From Bacillota bacterium (GTDB taxonomy: Bacteria; Bacillota; JACPQU01): 34,191 nucleotides of DNA. The DNA lies in NCBI GenBank assembly GCA_016190305.1, contig JACPQU010000156.1:1-34191 (forward strand), written 5' to 3'. Both the position numbers and the translations under genes were made by a program. The notes beneath the pieces were generated by a model. It was not told where the DNA came from. It saw only the letters and a list, made by a program, of their open reading frames with translations, and searched no databases. This document shows, piece after piece, positions 20,701 to 29,371 of the stretch; positions within the stretch are counted from its first letter, which is position 1; each line of letters starts with the position of its first letter.

Positions 20701-21319
20701 GCGAATTGGTCAGCATCTCGTAAAAGACGACCCCGAGTGAGTAGAGGTCGGAGGTGAAGGCCACGATATGGTTGATGCGCCCGGTTTGTTCGGGGGAGGT
20801 ATAGGCCAGGGTGTCCTTGACAAAGGAGCGCTCGAAGATGAAGTGGCTGACGTCCCGCACGTCGACGGCGCTGATGAAGTCCGTCAGCCGGATATCCAGC
20901 GTGTCCGAGTTGACCAGGATGTTGTGCGGCTTGATGCCGCCGTGGATGATGCCCGCCTCGTGGATCTTGTCCAGGGCCTCGGCCAGTTGGCAGGCGATGG
21001 TGAAAAAATCTTTCAGGGAAAGAGGATGCGTCTCCCGCAGGTCGTCGAGCGCCATTCCGTCGAAAAAGTCCTGGCTGACAAAGCAGATGTCATCCTTGAC
21101 GTTGAACGCCGTGGGCGTGATCACGAAGGGATTCTTGAGCACCCGCAGGTGCTCGATCCGCTGGCTGAACTGGGCGATCTTATAGTTCGACAAAAAGAAG
21201 GCTTTCAAGACCTTCAACACCAGCAGCCGCTGCGGGTCTTTCTTGTGGTATGCCTTGTAGATCACGGCCTCCTTGCTTTCAGCGATCTTTTCGACAATTG
21301 CGTAATTCGGGATGATCAT
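14762..21319 (-). CDS. 2185-aa multidomain signalling protein: Ser/Thr (pseudo)kinase-AAA ATPase-TPR-like-GAF-five PAS-coiled coil
   Basis: Kinase-like [13 protein letters not shown]...LTDFISAVD; Walker A GLSGIGKT, Walker [45 protein letters not shown]; repeated PAS blocks; AAGGAGAAG SD upstream. Confidence 0.94.
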   Translation of the reverse strand: MIIPNYAIVEKIAESKEAVIYKAYHKKDPQRLLVLKVLKAFFLSNYKIAQFSQRIEHLRVLKNPFVITPTAFNVKDDICFVSQDFFDGMALDDLRETHPLSLKDFFTIACQLAEALDKIHEAGIIHGGIKPHNILVNSDTLDIRLTDFISAVDVRDVSHFIFERSFVKDTLAYTSPEQTGRINHIVAFTSDLYSLGVVFYEMLTNSLPFSSDDPLELIHSHLAEEAPEVHELNPEIPVILSKIISRLMLKAPEKRYQNASGLLADLVRCRDEYLAAGIIREFPLESSVYTHRVNFVSKMVGREEEAEIILEEYEKAAAGAFQSLFISGLSGIGKTRLIQDLQKPIVRHKGYFTSGKFDVYQKNIPYSSLIQALRNLMRTFLTESDERMVFWKKRILGAIGQNGRVLTEEIPELDLLIGPQPEVKPLPPVESLNRFHDTFDRFLTCLASKENPLTLFIDDLQWCDAASFDFLANIFANYQDHPYLFFLGAYRDNEVDSSHPLTRLIRNAKECGQPLEEIQLGPLKPQYCHEMVSYILDFSLAQTKALSDFISMLSDGNPLFVSESLSYLYNEDLLYFDDKRQWRWDIDKIRKSDMPNTVVALFNSKIQKLPLNLITLLEYCACMGNTFSPADIALINGMTLMETFEVLKPALGQGLLMENKGGRLQFIHDKVQEATLSNISAERRRQIHWQIGNHLLGTVADSVQEIESNEDLFAIVSHLNLGREGDLDNQTAYLLSDLNYHAGNKALDSLATSAANEYFDLSRELLPANCWEEEHYERTFRIFQKAAKTELMCGNYENSERLLTRLLDHAKTDLDKAECLAEQTTSLSSIGNFIKAIETANRGLAYFGKAIPDSPEEADRRLRELMAEIDTQEKDVWGTILNMPFTTDRRSKIELAFYSELIPDLYMSGMVPQLYLSAAQSTRHCLAGGMDESVIYSFSIMGLQLGEQGEFAQAFKYEDLARDLSAKYPNTFGATRGMNGIVWCNMHSRKSPWEIVDYCQRSIQCGKTCGDLYNAGLSYGPLMWNLQVQGANLCLIEDYAKECLQFSHRYHLSFSVGLAEAMQAGWIAPMKKDYAPISMEEKLRQWERDNHIASAGSYCVHMGLTHYYFGEYEQAQVFLNGVRRYLSGLTDNVLKRQWHVFLVLNALKMYERGIGFANQEELLADILPIITKVEQWAALGPLLKPYLAFLYAELERVTGSFKEARNLYLDAINSAHEQKYTFLEGYLHECLGEMLLHESQCSERIYFIEAVHLYKQCGAKRKEINLIERYPQYFDRDKTHSPQREMEGVAYTLSGETEKSLRSQFEVDSASYTLPNLDISYLMKSSLAISAEMEQDALLKKIMNVVIESSGAQHGYLLIAEEGNLFIRAESHITEKEVVKTSNKKLEDAADICKAIVRYVYRTGERVILDNACQEGMFKDKPEVQELTLCSVLCLPVIKQSKMIGILYLENRLSDGVFTSGKTQMTELLTSQAAISLENSRLVREDLLERMRAEEQLRAASLYSRSLIEASLDPFVTISPEGKITDVNEATVKVTGILRDKLIGTDFSDYFTEPDKAREGYQQVFEKGFVTDYPLVIRNWDGNLVDVLYNASVYKDMRGNVAGVFAAARDVTVQQQTSQYARSLIEASLDPLVTISPEGKITDVNEATVKVTGIPRDKLIGTDFSDYFTEPDKAREGYQQVFDKGFVTDYPLVIRNRDGNLTDVLYNASVYKDVRGNVIGVFAAARDVTAQQQTSQYARSLVEVNLDPLVTISPEGKITDVNEATVKVTGVPRDRLIGTDFSDYFTEPDKAREGYLKVFEKGFVTDYPLVIRNRDANLTDVLYNASVYKDVRGNVLGVFAAARDVTESNKVMRELAETKNLLDNILESSTKYSIIGKDLNYRILSWNEGAVRNYGYEAEEIIGMSSSILHAPEDLASGAVDQMLKIAFEEGLAEGEFVRVRKNGSRFIASVVVTRRNDAAGNPLGYLLMSTDISEKKQAEEQLRQASLYARSLIEASLDPFVTISAEGKITDVNEATVDVTGIPRDRLIGTDFSDYFTEPDKARKGYEQVFSKGYVMNYSLTIRHKDDRFTDVLYNASVYRDAQENILGVFAAARDITTQKEAEAKIAEQRAREEQRARELERQAELERFQKLTVGRELKMIELKKEIEELQRENSLIRKASAPMDTSLKEVAVAQEVAVAQDEA
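15755..16807. repeat. Three near-identical tandem 351-bp repeats, each encoding a 117-aa PAS block; fourth diverged copy at ~15010-15349
   Basis: The caggctgcg/RSLIEA anchor recurs at 16799, 16448 and 16097 (351-bp spacing), and at 15341 after an unrelated PAS. Confidence 0.93.
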
Positions 21320-21369
21320 TTTTGCTTCTCCTTATATGAAAATTCCCCGGAATCACGGGGCATTACGCC

Positions 21370-21401
21370 ATTATCAGTCATTTATCGACATTTTTTGTCA
21401 A
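21370..21401 (-). promoter_or_regulatory. Possible promoter of the signalling operon
   Basis: Minus strand TTGACA (21396-21401), 20-nt spacer, GATAAT (21370-21375), in an AT-rich patch; the spacer is longer than optimal. Confidence 0.35.
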
Positions 21402-21625
21402 AGTATATGGTTATTGCTGAGTATATTGATGGATATCAATGTGATTACATTTTTTCTGCATGGCAAAATTCAACGCTCCGGCATAAATTGTGCTTTTCTT
21501 GGCTATCTCATTTCAAAAAAACACGCTAATAAGCAGACCTAATATCTAAAAATGATGGTTTTAAATTCTACTGGAATTACTTTCCTCCTTCGGTGAATCA
21601 TAACTACTATTGTCGAAACGTAGGT

Positions 21626-21801
21626 TCATTTAAGACGCTTGACCTCTTCTACCACGGACTGGTCCGCCGTGTTGCCGGGCCAGACCCAGCATCGCACCGG
21701 GATCCCTTCCCGGGTGACCGCAAGCCGATTACCGCCTCGGCCAGTTCCGGGTGGTTGTCCTTACTGTAGCCGTGCTTGCGGAGACCTTCTGCCGCCTCCG
21801 C
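21626..21801 (-). pseudogene. Truncated, frameshifted IS1634/IS4-family-like transposase remnant
   Basis: Minus strand LPAEAAEGLRKHGYSKDNHPELAEAVIGL + (1-base shift) AVTREGIPVRCWVWPGNTADQSVVEEVKRLK*. Confidence 0.8.
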
Positions 21802-21843
21802 TGGCAGACAAGAGGATCGAGGGGCAGTGGCGACTTGCCGGTC

Positions 21844-22506
21844 ATGCCGATTCACAGGTGGCTCTTCAGCAAGATCAAGATGGTCGCGGGGCGGGAGGAG
21901 TTCCTGGTCCGTGAGATGACCAGCCGCTTCGGGGCTGCAGCGGGCAGGATGGCCGAAGACATCCTGAGCAAGTATGATCCCCCCGCCGACGACCTGCAGT
22001 TGGAGATAGAAGCCCAGGAGATGTCCATCCAAAACTGGCTCTACAGCCAGATCGCCGCCGTCGAGACGAGGGAAGGCGCAGCGGTCAAGGCCTCCGAGGA
22101 AAAGCTGGGCGACGCGGGGATCCAAGCGATGCGCGAGATCTACCGGGATCACGGGCGGAATACTGACGAAGCGCTCCGCGAAGGCCCGACAGGATCCAAA
22201 AATCCGATGGGGGTCCAGGAAACCTTCGGCCTTCTGCAGAACTGTTTCCTGGACGGGATGCCCTGCGACCAGGTCGTCGAGGTGGCCCAGGCCTCCGTGA
22301 ACCGCATCGAGTGGCACCACGTCGATTGTCTGCACCTCGAGCACTGGAAAGAGACCGGGGTCTCGGGGAAAACGATGTGTTCCTTGCTGGGGGATTGGCT
22401 CCAAGGGTTCGCCGCGGGGCTCAACCCGGGGATCGCCCATCAGCGGAAGGCCGCCATCGTCAACGGCTCCCAGTCCTGCATCGACGTGTACGAACAGGCA
22501 AGTTGA
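21844..22506 (+). CDS. Conserved hypothetical protein with internal repeat (copy 2, paralogue of 9193-9852)
   Basis: MPIHRWLFSKIKMVAGREEFLVREMTSRFG...; by-eye alignment shows about 26 differences and one 1-residue indel over ~219 residues versus copy 1. Confidence 0.65.
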   Translation: MPIHRWLFSKIKMVAGREEFLVREMTSRFGAAAGRMAEDILSKYDPPADDLQLEIEAQEMSIQNWLYSQIAAVETREGAAVKASEEKLGDAGIQAMREIYRDHGRNTDEALREGPTGSKNPMGVQETFGLLQNCFLDGMPCDQVVEVAQASVNRIEWHHVDCLHLEHWKETGVSGKTMCSLLGDWLQGFAAGLNPGIAHQRKAAIVNGSQSCIDVYEQAS

Positions 22507-22601
22507 AGAAACTCCCTGCAGAATAACCAGGAACGCGAGTACGAAAACACTCAGGAATCGAAGTATTTATATAACGTAGTGTTGATATGCTATATTGATC
22601 C

Positions 22602-22640
22602 GGGGTCCCGCTGACGGCGTGGGCCCCTTCTCTTTTTCTG
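22602..22640 (+). terminator. Terminator of copy 2
   Basis: ggggtcccgctgacggcgtgggcccc then ttctctttttctg. Confidence 0.75.
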
Positions 22641-22942
22641 TCTTCCTTAACACGCTTGACCGCCGCCAGGACAAATGTTTACAATATTACCATAAATCAC
22701 CTTTTTCAATAACTTGTCTTATTCTTATGTGGTTCTTATGAGATCACTTGCAGAGGACTGTTACTTCTCCGGCTTAGATATTGCCACTTTCCCCGCTGTC
22801 AGGCTGCAAGAACTTCCACCAGGCGCGCATCCGGCACATAATCCCGCAACCTGATTTGCGACCACTACACATCCTTTTAAACCGTCCGCTCATAAAACCG
22901 CACCCAGGGTGGATCCGGTCAGGGGGTGATGTCAAGAAAGTT

Positions 22943-22976
22943 GAACCGGTCAGAACAGGCCTTGTCAGACCGGTTC
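22943..22976. promoter_or_regulatory. Inverted repeat upstream of the symporter operon (operator or leader hairpin)
   Basis: gaaccggtc-(16 nt)-gaccggttc, perfect 9-bp arms. Confidence 0.45.
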
Positions 22977-23020
22977 TCAAGGTAATACATCCAGGAACCG
23001 TTAAAAAAGGGGGTATCAGC

Positions 23021-23239
23021 TTGTCGAGGAAAGCTTGGCTCGTTCCTTTCGCTGTGATCTTTCTTCTCATCCTTACCTTCGCGGGGCCCGGGATCAATGC
23101 TTCCATGATCGGCGGCGCCATTCCGGCCTGGATGGTCTACGTGATTGCGCTTTACGCGATCCTTTCCTTGACCTCCGGCCTCTTCACGGCCTACGCCTGG
23201 CCGAAGAAGATCGAAGAGTTCGAGAAGAGGGGTGAGTAG
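23021..23239 (+). CDS. Small (72 aa) two-TM protein preceding a sodium:solute symporter
   Basis: TTG start after aaaaggggg SD: LSRKAWLVPFAVIFLLILTFAGPGINASMIGGAIPAWMVYVIALYAILSLTSGLFTAYAWPKKIEEFEKRGE; overlaps the next gene. Confidence 0.7.
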   Translation: MSRKAWLVPFAVIFLLILTFAGPGINASMIGGAIPAWMVYVIALYAILSLTSGLFTAYAWPKKIEEFEKRGE

Positions 23240-24758
23240 CTTGAACACAGCTGTAGGGATCTTCATCCTACTGCTCTTCTTCGCCATACTCCTTGCGAAA
23301 GGGATCCTGGCCAACCGGGTCAGTTCCAAGACAGTGGAAGATTACTACGTCGCGAACCGCACCCTGGGACCCTTCATCCTGGTCATGACCTCGTATGCCA
23401 GCCTGGTCAGCGCCTTCCTTTTCATCGGGGTCCCAGGCATGGTCTATAATCTGGGGCCCGGATTGATCGGCGCCATGACCCCGGGGACCATCGCCGCCGG
23501 GCTTGGCTTCTACCTGATCGGAGTCCGGGTCTGGATGCTGGGTAAGAAATACGGGTACCTGACACCGGTCGATCTCTTCCGGGAGCGCTTCGAGAGCCGG
23601 GCCCTGGCTGTGATCATGTTCGTAGTCATCGTTCTTTTCACCCTTCCCTTTATGGCCCTGCAGCCGATGGGGGCCGGACACTTCATCAACGCCCTCACCG
23701 GCGGAGCCATTCCCTACTACGCGGGTGCTGCCATAACCACCGTGATCCTGGTGGTCTACGTGCTCTTGGCCGGCATGCGCGGGGTGGCCTGGACCGACGC
23801 CCTCCAGGGATCCCTGCTTTTCATCTTCCTCTGGATCACCCTTTTCGCCATCGCCGGGGAAGCGGGAGGGTTCGCGGAAGGGGCCCGAAGGGCGGCCGAG
23901 GCGACCCCCAACTTCTTCGCACGGCAGGGGCCGACCGGGTTCTGGAACCCCAGGGCCATCTGGACCTGGTTCTTCGTGTTTTGTTTCTCCAGCGTGATGC
24001 AGCCCCATATCTTCGCGCGCTTCTATGCCGCCCGCTCCACCAGGACTATCAAGTCCCTGGTGACCTTCTGGCCTCTGATCATCGCATCCACCTACATCCC
24101 GGCGGTGCTGATCGGGGTCTACGGTAAGGTCGTCCTCCCGGGGCTAAAACAGGCCGACCAGTTGGTCCCGAAGTTCGTGGTTGAGTACCTGCCGGCCTGG
24201 CTGGGCGCCCTGATCTTCATCGGCGCCCTCTCGGCTATGATGTCAACGGTGGACTCCCAGTTCCTCGCCCTGGGTTCTATGGTCAAGCGTGACTTCTGGG
24301 AACCCCTGACCGGAAGGAAGGTCGATTCCAGGGATGAGCTCAAGATCAGCCGCTGGTCCATCGGGATCATCGCCGTAATCATCCTGATCCTGGCTTATAA
24401 ACCACCGGCCATGATCGGTATGCTAGGGGCCGCCACCTTTGCGGTCGTTGCCGTCCTGATGCCGGTGGCCGTCGGAGCCCTCTACTGGAAGCGGGCCACG
24501 GCGGTCGGATGCATCGTCTCCATCTTCAGCGGTACAGCGATTATCGGGGGCACCTACCTGAACTTCATCCCGAGGGCGGTGTGGGGAGGCTGGGATCCCT
24601 CCGGGCCGGGCCTCCTCGCAGCCGCCGTGACCATGGTGGTGGTTTCCCTCATCACCAAGGCCCCGGGTCAGGCCACTCTCGACAAGTTCTTCAAGTTCGT
24701 GGAGCCCTACTACGAGGAGCCCGCCGGAGCCAAAGCCGGCCGGTCGATCGCGAAGTAG
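23232..24758 (+). CDS. Sodium:solute symporter (SSS) family transporter
   Basis: Multi-TM; VEDYYVANRTLGPFILVMTSYASLVSAFLFIGVPGMVY, GALSAMMSTVDSQFLALGSMVKRDFW. Confidence 0.92.
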   Translation: MSSLNTAVGIFILLLFFAILLAKGILANRVSSKTVEDYYVANRTLGPFILVMTSYASLVSAFLFIGVPGMVYNLGPGLIGAMTPGTIAAGLGFYLIGVRVWMLGKKYGYLTPVDLFRERFESRALAVIMFVVIVLFTLPFMALQPMGAGHFINALTGGAIPYYAGAAITTVILVVYVLLAGMRGVAWTDALQGSLLFIFLWITLFAIAGEAGGFAEGARRAAEATPNFFARQGPTGFWNPRAIWTWFFVFCFSSVMQPHIFARFYAARSTRTIKSLVTFWPLIIASTYIPAVLIGVYGKVVLPGLKQADQLVPKFVVEYLPAWLGALIFIGALSAMMSTVDSQFLALGSMVKRDFWEPLTGRKVDSRDELKISRWSIGIIAVIILILAYKPPAMIGMLGAATFAVVAVLMPVAVGALYWKRATAVGCIVSIFSGTAIIGGTYLNFIPRAVWGGWDPSGPGLLAAAVTMVVVSLITKAPGQATLDKFFKFVEPYYEEPAGAKAGRSIAK

Positions 24759-24787
24759 GACCTGGTCACCCGGTTCGAGAACTAAAG

Positions 24788-24821
24788 GTGCGCGGCTTGC
24801 TCTCCGGAGCGGGCCGCGCAC
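24788..24821 (+). terminator. Hairpin between the symporter and molybdenum hydroxylase genes
   Basis: gtgcgcggc-(16 nt)-gccgcgcac then ttgtat. Confidence 0.5.
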
Positions 24822-24855
24822 TTGTATCACAGCGGCAGGAGGCGGTAGAGAGAAT

Positions 24856-27800
24856 ATGTCCAAGGTGTCTTTCCGGTTGAACGGTGCGCCCCACGTAGCG
24901 GAGTACGTGCCGGGCACCACCCTGCTCCGATACCTTCGCGACGGACTTCATCTCACTGGTACCAAGGAAGCATGCTCCAGGGGCGAATGCGGGAGCTGTA
25001 CGGTGATCGTCGACGGCAGGCCCCGGCAGGCTTGCGTCCTGGGGATGAAGGAACTGGAGGGAACCTCGGTGGAGACCATCGAGGGCCTCTCCGTCACGAC
25101 CGGAAACCTCCACCCCCTGCAACAGGGCTTCATCGACGCCGGGGCGGTCCAGTGCGGCTATTGCACTCCGGGGATGATCATGGCCGCCAAGACCCTGCTC
25201 GACCGGAATCCCGATCCCACCCCCGGAGAGATCAAGGAGGCCGTGGCCGGAAATTACTGCCGCTGCACCGGCTACGCCCGGATCGTCGAGGCGGTGCAGC
25301 GGGGGGCGGCGATCATGCGGGGCCGGGGCGAACTTCCGCGCTCCCGGGACGAAGAGCTTCCCGGTCCGAAAGCGCCCGCGCCCGGCGCTTCGTTTCCGGC
25401 CTTTGGAACTGAGTTTCCAGTCTCCGGTACTTCTTTTATAAGCAAGGATCTTCCCGAGCGCGCCTCCGGGCGGCTTCTGTTCACGGACGATCTCTACCGG
25501 GAAAACCAGCTCGTCGCGCGTCCCCTTCTGGCGGCCCATCCGCACGCGGTTATCGAGCATCTTGATACCCGCGAGGCCATGGCCGTCCCCGGGGTGGCGG
25601 GGATCCTGACCTCGGCCGATGTCCCGGGACCGAACCGGTTCGGCCGGTTCGTGAAGGATCGCCCGCTCCTGGCCGACGGGCGAGTGCGTTTCATCGGGGA
25701 GCCGGTCGCCGTGGTCCTCGCCGGGAACCACCGGGCAGCGGACGAGGCCCTGAAGAAAATAAAGATCACTTACCGCTCTCTTCCGGTCATCTCCAGCCCG
25801 GAGGAGGCCCTGGCCGAGGGGGCGCCCCTGGTGCACGAATGGGGCCCGGTGGCGGCGCGGGCCACCGTCCGGGGCGGCGACGCTGCCGGCCGCTTCGCCT
25901 CCTCTCACGTGGTCATGGAGCGCTCCTATCGCGCCCCGTTCCAGGCCCACGGCTACATGGAGACGGAGACAGCCGCGGCCGAGCCCGACGGGGAGGGCGG
26001 CGTGATCATCTGGTCGCCCACCCAGGTTCCGACCTACGTCCAGGGCGTCCTGTCCGACAATCTCCTGCTCCCCAGGGAGAAGATCCGGATCAAGACCATG
26101 CCGGTGGGCGGCGCCTTCGGCGGGAAGAACGACGTCATGCTCGAGGCATTCGTGGCCCTGGGCGCCTTGAAGACCGGCCGCCCGGTGAAGATGGCCTTCA
26201 ACCGGGGGGAATCCCTTCGCTTCGGCACCAAGGCCAACGCCGTCTCCCTGTGGCTGAAGACCGGGGCGACCAGGGACGGAAAGCTCACCGCGCTCCAGGG
26301 CCGGATGATCATGGACTCCGGGGCCTACGCCGCCGTCTCCCCCCTCGTCGCCCAGCAGGTGGCCATCCTGTCCAACGGCCCTTACCTCTGGTCCGACCTT
26401 GACCTGGAGGTCGTAGCCGTGACCACCAACAACCTCATCGGCAGCGCCCTCCGGGGATTCTGCAGCGAGCGGTTCCAGTTCGGGGTTGAAACCCAGTTGG
26501 AACTGATGGCGGAGGAGCTGGGCATCGATCCCCTGGAGTTCCGGATCCGAAACGTGGTCCGGGAGGGGTCCCGCCTCCCCACCGGGCAGGTCCTGACCGG
26601 AAAGATCTCCGCAGCCCGGTGCCTGGAAAAGCTGGGGGAGATCCTGGCGGGTGCCGGAAAAGGTGCCGGGAGCGGAAACGAAACGGGAACGCCCGTACCG
26701 GGCCCCGGCAAACGGATCGGGGTGGGGATCGGCTGCTCCATGAAGAGCGTCGGGGTCGGCCTCGGTTTCAAAGAGTCGGTGGATACGGTCATTGAGCTGG
26801 TCCCTGGAGAGACGCGAGGGTCCGGCTGGGCCGGCGGGGCCAACGAGTCCGGCAGAACCGGCGGGGCCGGAAATGCCAGGGGGGCCGGAGCTGAGCTGTA
26901 CATAACCACCTCGGTGGTGGACCTGGGGCAGGGGGTCAGCACGGTGCTGCCCCAGATCGTCTCCGCCGTCACCGGGATCCGTCCGGACCGGATCCGCATC
27001 TTCCACGCCGACACCGCCGTGGTGGGCGGGGCCTTCGGGGCCGCCCAGCGCCAGACCTACATGGTGGGGAACGCCGTCGTGGAAACGGCGGAGCGTTTCC
27101 TGTCCGTTCTGAAGGAATTCGTGGATGCCGAAACGGGGATTCAGTCGGAAAGCGTCCGGATCCTCGGAGACCGGGTGGCCGCCCGGATCGATGGGGAGGA
27201 GCGGATGCTCATGACCCTTGCTCAGCTACCCGCCCTCGCTGAGAAACGTGGTTTTGATCTCCGGGTCACCCACCGCTACGAGGGCCCCCTGACCTCTTCT
27301 CCCTGGGTCGAGGTGGACGTCTCGGGTCCCGTCCAGAGCTGGTCCGCCTACGATACGGAGGACGGCGGCACCATTAAAACCGATGTCGCCGGCGGCACCG
27401 GCGGCAGTGTAACCGGAGTCCCGCAGCATGCCCTCGCCGGGGAAACGCTTGCCGGGAAATCACCCCACTACATGGCCCTCACCTTTTACGTGCAGGCGGC
27501 GATCGTCGAGGTGGACGAGGCGACGGGCAAGGTCCGCCCCCACAAGATCATCGTCGTCCAGGATTCAGGGCGCGCCCTGAACCCCGACCGTATCCGGGCC
27601 AACATGGAGGGGGGCTGCGTGATGGGAACCGGGATGGCCCTGGCGGAGGAAATGGTCATGAAGGATGGACGGCTGCTCACCGACACCTTCCGCAAGATGC
27701 ACCTGCCCACCATCGCGGATGCCCCGGAGGTGGAGGTGTACCTCGTGGAGGAGCCCGATCCCCACGGCCCGTTCGGCGCCAAGGGCCTGGCCGAGGGATC

Positions 27801-28005
27801 TCTGGTCGCCACCATCCCGGCGGTGCTCAATGCCGTCTGCAACGCCACCGGGAGCCGGATCTACGAGTTCCCGGCGACCCCGGAGCGGGTGATGGAGAGC
27901 CTGAGGGAGGGCTCCCCTGAGGCGGCAGGCGACTCTTCCCGAGGAACCATTCCAGAGGATTCCTCCCCAATAAAAGAGGACTTCACGCCAGGGGAAACCT
28001 GCTGA
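24856..28005 (+). CDS. Xanthine dehydrogenase/aldehyde oxidase-family molybdenum hydroxylase with fused N-terminal 2Fe-2S domains
   Basis: CSRGECGSCTVIVDG, QCGYCTPGMIMAAKTLL, NYCRCTGYARIVEAV, then the Mo-subunit (GGAFGGKNDVMLEAF, GPFGAKGLAEGSLVATIPAVLNAV). Confidence 0.92.
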   Translation: MSKVSFRLNGAPHVAEYVPGTTLLRYLRDGLHLTGTKEACSRGECGSCTVIVDGRPRQACVLGMKELEGTSVETIEGLSVTTGNLHPLQQGFIDAGAVQCGYCTPGMIMAAKTLLDRNPDPTPGEIKEAVAGNYCRCTGYARIVEAVQRGAAIMRGRGELPRSRDEELPGPKAPAPGASFPAFGTEFPVSGTSFISKDLPERASGRLLFTDDLYRENQLVARPLLAAHPHAVIEHLDTREAMAVPGVAGILTSADVPGPNRFGRFVKDRPLLADGRVRFIGEPVAVVLAGNHRAADEALKKIKITYRSLPVISSPEEALAEGAPLVHEWGPVAARATVRGGDAAGRFASSHVVMERSYRAPFQAHGYMETETAAAEPDGEGGVIIWSPTQVPTYVQGVLSDNLLLPREKIRIKTMPVGGAFGGKNDVMLEAFVALGALKTGRPVKMAFNRGESLRFGTKANAVSLWLKTGATRDGKLTALQGRMIMDSGAYAAVSPLVAQQVAILSNGPYLWSDLDLEVVAVTTNNLIGSALRGFCSERFQFGVETQLELMAEELGIDPLEFRIRNVVREGSRLPTGQVLTGKISAARCLEKLGEILAGAGKGAGSGNETGTPVPGPGKRIGVGIGCSMKSVGVGLGFKESVDTVIELVPGETRGSGWAGGANESGRTGGAGNARGAGAELYITTSVVDLGQGVSTVLPQIVSAVTGIRPDRIRIFHADTAVVGGAFGAAQRQTYMVGNAVVETAERFLSVLKEFVDAETGIQSESVRILGDRVAARIDGEERMLMTLAQLPALAEKRGFDLRVTHRYEGPLTSSPWVEVDVSGPVQSWSAYDTEDGGTIKTDVAGGTGGSVTGVPQHALAGETLAGKSPHYMALTFYVQAAIVEVDEATGKVRPHKIIVVQDSGRALNPDRIRANMEGGCVMGTGMALAEEMVMKDGRLLTDTFRKMHLPTIADAPEVEVYLVEEPDPHGPFGAKGLAEGSLVATIPAVLNAVCNATGSRIYEFPATPERVMESLREGSPEAAGDSSRGTIPEDSSPIKEDFTPGETC

Positions 28006-28032
28006 AAGCTGAAAGGCACCCCCTGGAAAAAG

Positions 28033-28079
28033 GGACATCCCCCCGGGCACGGGAACGGACAGCAGCCGGGGGGATGTCC
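28033..28079. terminator. Bidirectional terminator between convergent genes
   Basis: ggacatccccccgg ... ccggggggatgtcc, perfect 14-bp arms (28033-28046 / 28066-28079). Confidence 0.7.
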
Positions 28080-28121
28080 TATGGAGTTGATTTCAAACAG
28101 CGGATTCAAAGAGCTTGTATT

Positions 28122-29297
28122 TCAGGGCTCGACCACAATCGTGCCGTGCATACCGGCTTCGTAGTGGCCCGGGATCCGGCAAGCCAGTTCGTACGTGCCC
28201 GCTTGCGTGGGGATCAGGTACAGATCCACCTGCTCTCCCTCGAAAACCTCGATCTCATTGAAGGTCGGACCTTTGACCTCGCTCATTATGTCCTGGGCTT
28301 TGCGGACCGCCGCGGTGCGGAAGAACTCGGCGGCGTCGGCCTCGTGTTTGACCGTGCCCTTGTTGATCAGTTGCAGCTTATACGGGACGCCGACCTTGAG
28401 GGGCACGTCCTGGGGCTTGAAGTACATTTCGCCCACTTCGATATCCACCGTCTGCAAGCTCTTCCAATCAGCCGCCTGCACCCGGGCTTCCGCATCCACC
28501 ACGTTTGTCACCGTGGAGACCTTGCCGAGCTCGATCCGGGGCGAACTGGGCGCGGCGCCGGTCACGGTGATCGTCCCGAACATGCCGGCTTCCTTATGCC
28601 CCGGGATCTCGCAGACCAGTTCGTAGGTCCCCGGGATCAGCGGCACAAAGTAGAGGTCCGTCCGTTCACCGGCGAAAACCTCGATCTCCGTGGCGTAGGG
28701 CAGCTTGAATTCGCCCTGGTCGTCCTGCACCTTCCGCAGGGCGATGGAACGGTAGAACTGTCCGGCCGTGAACTCGTGCTTCACCGCGCCGATGTTGTGG
28801 ATTTCGAGCTTGTAAGGCTTTCCCGCTTCGAAGGTAAGGTTCTTGGGCGTGAAGGCCATCTCGCTCAGATCCACGCGCGCCGTCTCCATCTGTTTCCAGT
28901 CGGCGGCGGCCACGAAGTCAGCGGCGTTGGCCACGTATTCGTCATCGGCCACACCGCTCACGGCAGCCGGGAAGGTCACATCGGAGAGGTCAGCCCCCTT
29001 CGGCCCGACTACCACGGTCTGGGTGTCCGCATTCCACCGCACCTGCACATCCAGGGCCTCGGCGATGAAGCGGATCGGCACCATGGTGCGGCCGTTGATG
29101 ATGACCGGAGCGGCATCCAGATCCATCGGCTGGTCATCCACCGCGGCCTTCTGGCTGCCGAGCTTGAGGACGACGATCTTCTGGCCGGACGGCGCCGTTT
29201 CGGCGCTCACCATACCGATAGCAATCAGGGACAAGCCCAGGATTAAAATGCAGATCGGAATCAGCGCACTTCTCTTTAATCTCATCTTTGAACTCAT
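28122..29297 (-). CDS. Secreted protein: copper-amine-oxidase-N-like domain plus two tandem blue-copper (cupredoxin) domains
   Basis: Signal peptide; VIINGRTMVPIRFIAEALDVQVRWNADTQTVVV; KHEF...CEIPGHKEAGM and KHEA...CRIPGHYEAGM (two H/C-x4-H-x4-M ligand sets). Confidence 0.88.
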   Translation of the reverse strand: MSSKMRLKRSALIPICILILGLSLIAIGMVSAETAPSGQKIVVLKLGSQKAAVDDQPMDLDAAPVIINGRTMVPIRFIAEALDVQVRWNADTQTVVVGPKGADLSDVTFPAAVSGVADDEYVANAADFVAAADWKQMETARVDLSEMAFTPKNLTFEAGKPYKLEIHNIGAVKHEFTAGQFYRSIALRKVQDDQGEFKLPYATEIEVFAGERTDLYFVPLIPGTYELVCEIPGHKEAGMFGTITVTGAAPSSPRIELGKVSTVTNVVDAEARVQAADWKSLQTVDIEVGEMYFKPQDVPLKVGVPYKLQLINKGTVKHEADAAEFFRTAAVRKAQDIMSEVKGPTFNEIEVFEGEQVDLYLIPTQAGTYELACRIPGHYEAGMHGTIVVEP

Positions 29298-29371
29298 GGT
29301 TCACTCTCCTTTCTGAGTGGAAAACAGCAGGGTGACCCTTCAGGTTCCGGTACAGACGGCCGGAATCCGAT

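Noticed and set aside
24766-27006. 746-aa minus-strand ORF opposite the molybdenum hydroxylase
   Set aside because: Antisense shadow; the plus frame carries all 2Fe-2S and Mo-binding motifs.
28074-29246. 390-aa plus-strand ORF
   Set aside because: Antisense to the blue-copper protein; its sequence mirrors that gene and has no recognisable domain.
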